Below the pieces are notes generated by a model that searched no databases, was not told the origin of the DNA, and saw only the letters and a list, made by a program, of their open reading frames with translations. From NCBI RefSeq assembly GCF_030499535.1, contig NZ_JASTLB010000001.1:4464001-4528000 (forward strand): a DNA stretch of 64,000 nucleotides. Direction: 5' to 3'. A program made the translations under genes and the position numbers. Of this stretch, positions 61,288 through 64,000 are shown in pieces. How positions within the stretch are numbered: the first letter of the stretch is position 1; every line of letters starts with the position of its first letter. This stretch comes from Streptomyces sp. TG1A-8 (GTDB lineage: Bacteria; Actinomycetota; Actinomycetes; Streptomycetales; Streptomycetaceae).

Positions 61288-62262
61288 ATGCGACTGTGCA
61301 CGTCCCTTTCCCTCTGCCTCGCCGCAGCCGCCGCTCCCGTCCCAGCGTTCGCGGGGGTCGCCCCCGCGGACCCCGCGTCGTCCTGCGCGGCCCCCGACGC
61401 CCGCACCTTCCCGCTGACCACCCGTGTCCACGGCGGCCCCGACTCCTACGAGGCGGGTGGTGGCTTCGGCACCTGGTACATCGACCTCACCAACACCACC
61501 GGCCGCACCTGCGCCGCCATCCACCCGGTCGTCGTCCTCGTCGACGACGGGCGGGCCCTGAAACCGTCCCAGCCCCAGCTGGAGTTCTACGAGGGCTCCC
61601 GTCCCCGGCCCGTCCGCTTCGAGAGCACCGACGAGCAGGAACTGGTCGGTGTGCTCGACGCGGAGGGGTTCGACGGGTTCACCGTGGCGCCCGGAAGGAC
61701 CGTCACCGTCAAGGTCAGGCTCTCGCTCACCTCCGACGCCGTCCCCGACCACGTGACCGCCAACGCCGCCGTCGTCCAGCGCCGGGGTCAGGACGGGGAC
61801 TGGGTCGGGCAGTCCAACGCCTACCGCTTCGGCATCACGCGCGACGGCGAGGGCGTCCAGGACCCGCAGACCGCGCAGGCGACCCCGAGCGGGAGGGAGA
61901 CCGCGAAGGGGAACGAGACCGCGGCAGTCCCCCGGGCCACCGAGGCAGGCAGCCCCACCGCAGCCCCCGCGTCCGCCGGAACCGGGGAGGCGGACGGCAC
62001 GGCGACCAGTCCCTCCCCCGTCGGCAGCCCGCGCCCCGTCGGTAGCCCGCGCCCCTTCCCGACCGGCACCCCGCCGGACCCCTTTCCTCCCTCCCCGCCC
62101 TCCCTCCCCTTCGCCCGGAAGACCGCGGAAGGGGGCGAGCGGGCCGGGGAACTCGCCGGCACCGGCCTCGGCCTCGGCCTCGCGCACGGACTCCCCGCCG
62201 TCGCCGTCGCACTCGTCGTCGTCGGCGGCACCGCCTTCCTGCTCGCCCGCGGACGCCGATGA
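61288..62262 (+). CDS. Secreted surface protein with sortase-E type (LAXTG) sorting signal
   Basis: 324 residues, ATG 61288. Signal peptide MRLCTSLSLCLAAAAAPVPAFAG. A beta-rich domain (about 25-195, TRVHGGPDSYEAGGGFGTWYIDLTNTTGRTCAAIHPVVVLVDDG and EQELVGVLDAEGFDGFTVAPGRTVTVKVRLSLTSDAVPDHV) resembles a signal-peptide-protein/Ig-like fold. A Pro/Ser/Thr stalk with VGSPRP repeats follows, and the C-terminus is ELAGTGLGLGLAHGLPAVAV plus a hydrophobic segment ending ARGRR: an LAXTG motif, membrane span and basic tail, as processed by class E sortases. No sortase gene is here. Confidence 0.88.
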   Translation: MRLCTSLSLCLAAAAAPVPAFAGVAPADPASSCAAPDARTFPLTTRVHGGPDSYEAGGGFGTWYIDLTNTTGRTCAAIHPVVVLVDDGRALKPSQPQLEFYEGSRPRPVRFESTDEQELVGVLDAEGFDGFTVAPGRTVTVKVRLSLTSDAVPDHVTANAAVVQRRGQDGDWVGQSNAYRFGITRDGEGVQDPQTAQATPSGRETAKGNETAAVPRATEAGSPTAAPASAGTGEADGTATSPSPVGSPRPVGSPRPFPTGTPPDPFPPSPPSLPFARKTAEGGERAGELAGTGLGLGLAHGLPAVAVALVVVGGTAFLLARGRR

Positions 62263-62551
62263 CCCGGCACCGAAGGCACGGGCACGGCGCCGAGCACCAC
62301 GGCCGGGGCGCGCGCACCGGGCTTCCGGACGGGGCGGCCCGCGCCACCGGCCCGTACCGCACGGCGGGAGCGGCGGGACCTGCGGGAAGGCGTACGACCG
62401 CACGCGCGGGCAGTGGTCCCGGCGGCGGGCCGGCGTCGGGAGCGGCCGGGTCCGGGCCCCGGGCCGGCCTGATTAGGCTGGTGGGCGTCGGCACGCCGTG
62501 GTTCCGGCGCCCCCGCTCCTTGACCGCACGCACGCCAGGAGACGCACACAC

Positions 62552-63331
62552 ATGGCAGACCGCAAGCCCGTCGAGTCGTGGCTCACCGACATGGACGGCG
62601 TCCTGATCCACGAAGGCGTCCCGATCCCCGGTGCCGACGCCTTCCTGAAGAAGCTGCGCAAGTTTGGACGGCCCTTCCTGGTCCTCACCAACAACTCCAT
62701 CTACACCGCCCGCGACCTCCACGCCCGGCTGCGCCGGATGGGCCTGGACGTGCCGGTGGACAACATCTGGACCTCCGCCCTGGCCACCGCCCAGTTCCTG
62801 GACGACCAGCGGCCCGGTGGCAGCGCCTACGTCATCGGCGAGGCCGGTCTGACCACCGCCCTGCACGACATCGGCTACGTCCTCACCGACCACGACCCCG
62901 ACTTCGTGATCCTCGGCGAGACCCGCACCTACTCCTTCGAGGCCCTGACCAAGGCGGTCCGCCTGATCAACGACGGTGCCCGGTTCATCGCCACCAACCC
63001 CGACAACGTCGGCCCGTCCACCGAGGGCGACCTGCCCGCCACCGGCTCGGTCGCCGCGCTGATCACCGCCGCCACCGGCAAGAAGCCGTACTTCGTGGGC
63101 AAGCCCAACCCGCTGATGATGCGGGCCGGACTCAACGCGATCGGCGCCCACTCCGAGACCTCCGCGATGATCGGCGACCGCATGGACACCGACGTCCTGG
63201 CGGGTCTGGAGGCCGGCATGCGGACCTTCCTGGTGCTGAGCGGCGTCACCCGGCCCCAGGACGTCGACCGCCACCCCTTCCGCCCCTCCCAGGTCGTCGA
63301 CTCCATCGCGGACCTGGTCGACCTCGTCTGA
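62552..63331 (+). CDS. HAD-IIA family phosphatase, NagD-like
   Basis: 259 residues, ATG 62552 (CAGGAGA upstream). HAD motif I: SWLTDMDGVLIHEG (DxDG); motif II: LVLTNNS; motif III lysine: GKPNPLMMRAGL; motif IV: AMIGDRMDTDVLAGLEAG. This is the class IIA cap arrangement of NagD and related nucleotide monophosphatases. Substrates of NagD are UMP/GMP and sugar phosphates. The name NagD comes from linkage to nag genes in E. coli; there is no linkage to nagE2/nagF here. Confidence 0.94.
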   Translation: MADRKPVESWLTDMDGVLIHEGVPIPGADAFLKKLRKFGRPFLVLTNNSIYTARDLHARLRRMGLDVPVDNIWTSALATAQFLDDQRPGGSAYVIGEAGLTTALHDIGYVLTDHDPDFVILGETRTYSFEALTKAVRLINDGARFIATNPDNVGPSTEGDLPATGSVAALITAATGKKPYFVGKPNPLMMRAGLNAIGAHSETSAMIGDRMDTDVLAGLEAGMRTFLVLSGVTRPQDVDRHPFRPSQVVDSIADLVDLV

Positions 63332-63431
63332 GCGGGTGAACCCGGCCTCACCCGTTCGGGGCAGCGGGGCGTCTGCCGGGGATGCGGGGGCGCTCCGGAC
63401 GGGGGAGCCTCCGGATAACTGGAGGTTCACG

Positions 63432-64000
63432 ATGGGCTCACTTCGCCTCACTGTCTGTGCCGCGCTCCTCGCCGTCATCGCCCTCGCCCCGGCCGCCCGC
63501 GCGGCCGGGGCCGGCCACGGAGTCGCCGTGGCCCCGGCCCGCCCGACCCCGGGCACCGACGTGGCCCTGCGGGTGGACGGCTGCGCCGGGTCGCGGGGCA
63601 CCGCCGCCTCGGCCGCCTTCGTCGCCGACGCGAGGCTGACCGGCGCGGAGGGTGAGCTGTCCGGCGAGACCCGGGTGCGCTCCTCGCTCCCGCCGGGCAC
63701 CTACGAGGTGAGGATCGCCTGCGCCGATTCCGTGCTCACCGACCGGATCACCGTGGCGGCCACGGCGGCCGGTCACTTCGCGGCCCCCGACCGGAGCGGG
63801 CGGGGCGACCACGCGGCCCGGTCCGGGCAGGTGCACCGGTCCGGCGACGCGGCCCGGCCGGGGCGGGCGGACCCGTCCGGGCAGGTGGACCGGTCGGAAC
63901 GGGCCGGCCGCCCGGGACAGCGGCCCGCCGCCCCCGCCGTCCTGCCCGCCTCGTCGGCCTCACCCGTCGCCCCGGTCCGGGCGGGCGGGGGCGGCACCGC
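63432..64000 (+). CDS. Partial CDS, secreted protein (runs off the right edge)
   Basis: ATG 63432 with GGAGG 7-11 bp upstream; the frame is open to the window end (at least 189 residues). Residues 1-24 (MGSLRLTVCAALLAVIALAP then AARA) are a signal peptide. An immunoglobulin-like beta segment follows (GVAVAPARPTPGTDVALRVDGCAGSRGTAASAAFVADARLTG, LPPGTYEVRIACADSVLTDRITV, with two cysteines that may pair), then an Arg/Gly/Ser/Asp-rich disordered stalk (GQVHRSGDAARPGRADPSGQVDRS). It looks like a wall- or membrane-attached protein; a C-terminal anchor would lie beyond the window. Confidence 0.82.
   Translation, partial: MGSLRLTVCAALLAVIALAPAARAAGAGHGVAVAPARPTPGTDVALRVDGCAGSRGTAASAAFVADARLTGAEGELSGETRVRSSLPPGTYEVRIACADSVLTDRITVAATAAGHFAAPDRSGRGDHAARSGQVHRSGDAARPGRADPSGQVDRSERAGRPGQRPAAPAVLPASSASPVAPVRAGGGGT

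Overview
The window is a piece of a Streptomyces chromosome (or a very close relative). It is extremely GC-rich with strong third-position G/C bias, and it carries lineage markers: an SsgA-like sporulation protein, paired RDD membrane proteins, DUF3761, DUF2017 and DUF3618 proteins, an SGNH hydrolase, a sortase-E type sorting signal, and N-acetylglucosamine PTS genes controlled by DasR-type dre boxes. From memory, the order hppD - glcD-like - ssgG - RDD - immune inhibitor A - pncA/pncB - clpS - permease - mec/cysO/cysM - nagE2/nagF - rph - PBP - bcp - rdgB matches the SCO29xx block of S. coelicolor, so most of 5-42 kb is core genome. I could not run a comparison.

Layout. 1-5 kb: the 3' end of a probable SUKH-4 immunity gene, a secreted DUF3761 protein, tRNA-Cys, an MFS transporter and a DEAD-type helicase. 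5-11 kb: IclR and Lrp/AsnC regulators around 4-hydroxyphenylpyruvate dioxygenase, a Lon-like protease, a glycolate-oxidase-like flavoprotein and SsgG. 11-17 kb: two RDD membrane proteins and a secreted M6 metalloprotease. 17-20 kb: nicotinamide/nicotinate salvage (pncB-pncA) divergent from clpS-DUF2017. 20-24 kb: an amino acid permease, then the protein-thiocarboxylate cysteine pathway (mec, a short Cys-rich-ended leader ORF, cysO, cysM). 24-32 kb: S53 protease, a lipoprotein, a membrane-tethered PemK/MazF, an MBL hydrolase, the nagE2/nagF PTS pair with three dre boxes between them, and rph. 32-42 kb: a three-gene ABC exporter, a large bifunctional penicillin-binding protein, a GroES-like protein, bcp, an HNH-like remnant overlapping an odd tRNA-Leu(UAG)-like gene, rdgB and an SGNH hydrolase. 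42-51 kb: DUF445, an MFS transporter, a GlxA-type regulator, Hsp20, DUF2267, a solitary Vsr-like nuclease and a SEC-C protein. 51-57 kb: an accessory polymorphic-toxin island consisting of a small helical partner, a 1455-residue RHS toxin, a cognate immunity protein and the remnant of another immunity gene. 57-64 kb: a LLM oxidoreductase, a Gfo/Idh/MocA-UPF0303 pair divergent from a ROK repressor across a perfect 12-bp-arm palindrome, a sortase-E type surface protein, a NagD-like HAD phosphatase and the start of a secreted protein.

The parts most worth a second look are: the short tRNA-Leu(UAG)-like gene whose anticodon supplies the stop codon of an HNH-like ORF; the RHS toxin/immunity island with its unidentified C-terminal toxin and immunity relic; the cysteine leader peptide upstream of a CysO whose Gly-Gly is masked by two extra residues; the palindromic operator between the Gfo/Idh/MocA gene and its ROK regulator; and the locus-specific tandem repeats (a hexanucleotide run inside the ROK gene and a 23-bp duplication in a DUF1707 gene). 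Statements about families are from general knowledge; no database search was possible.
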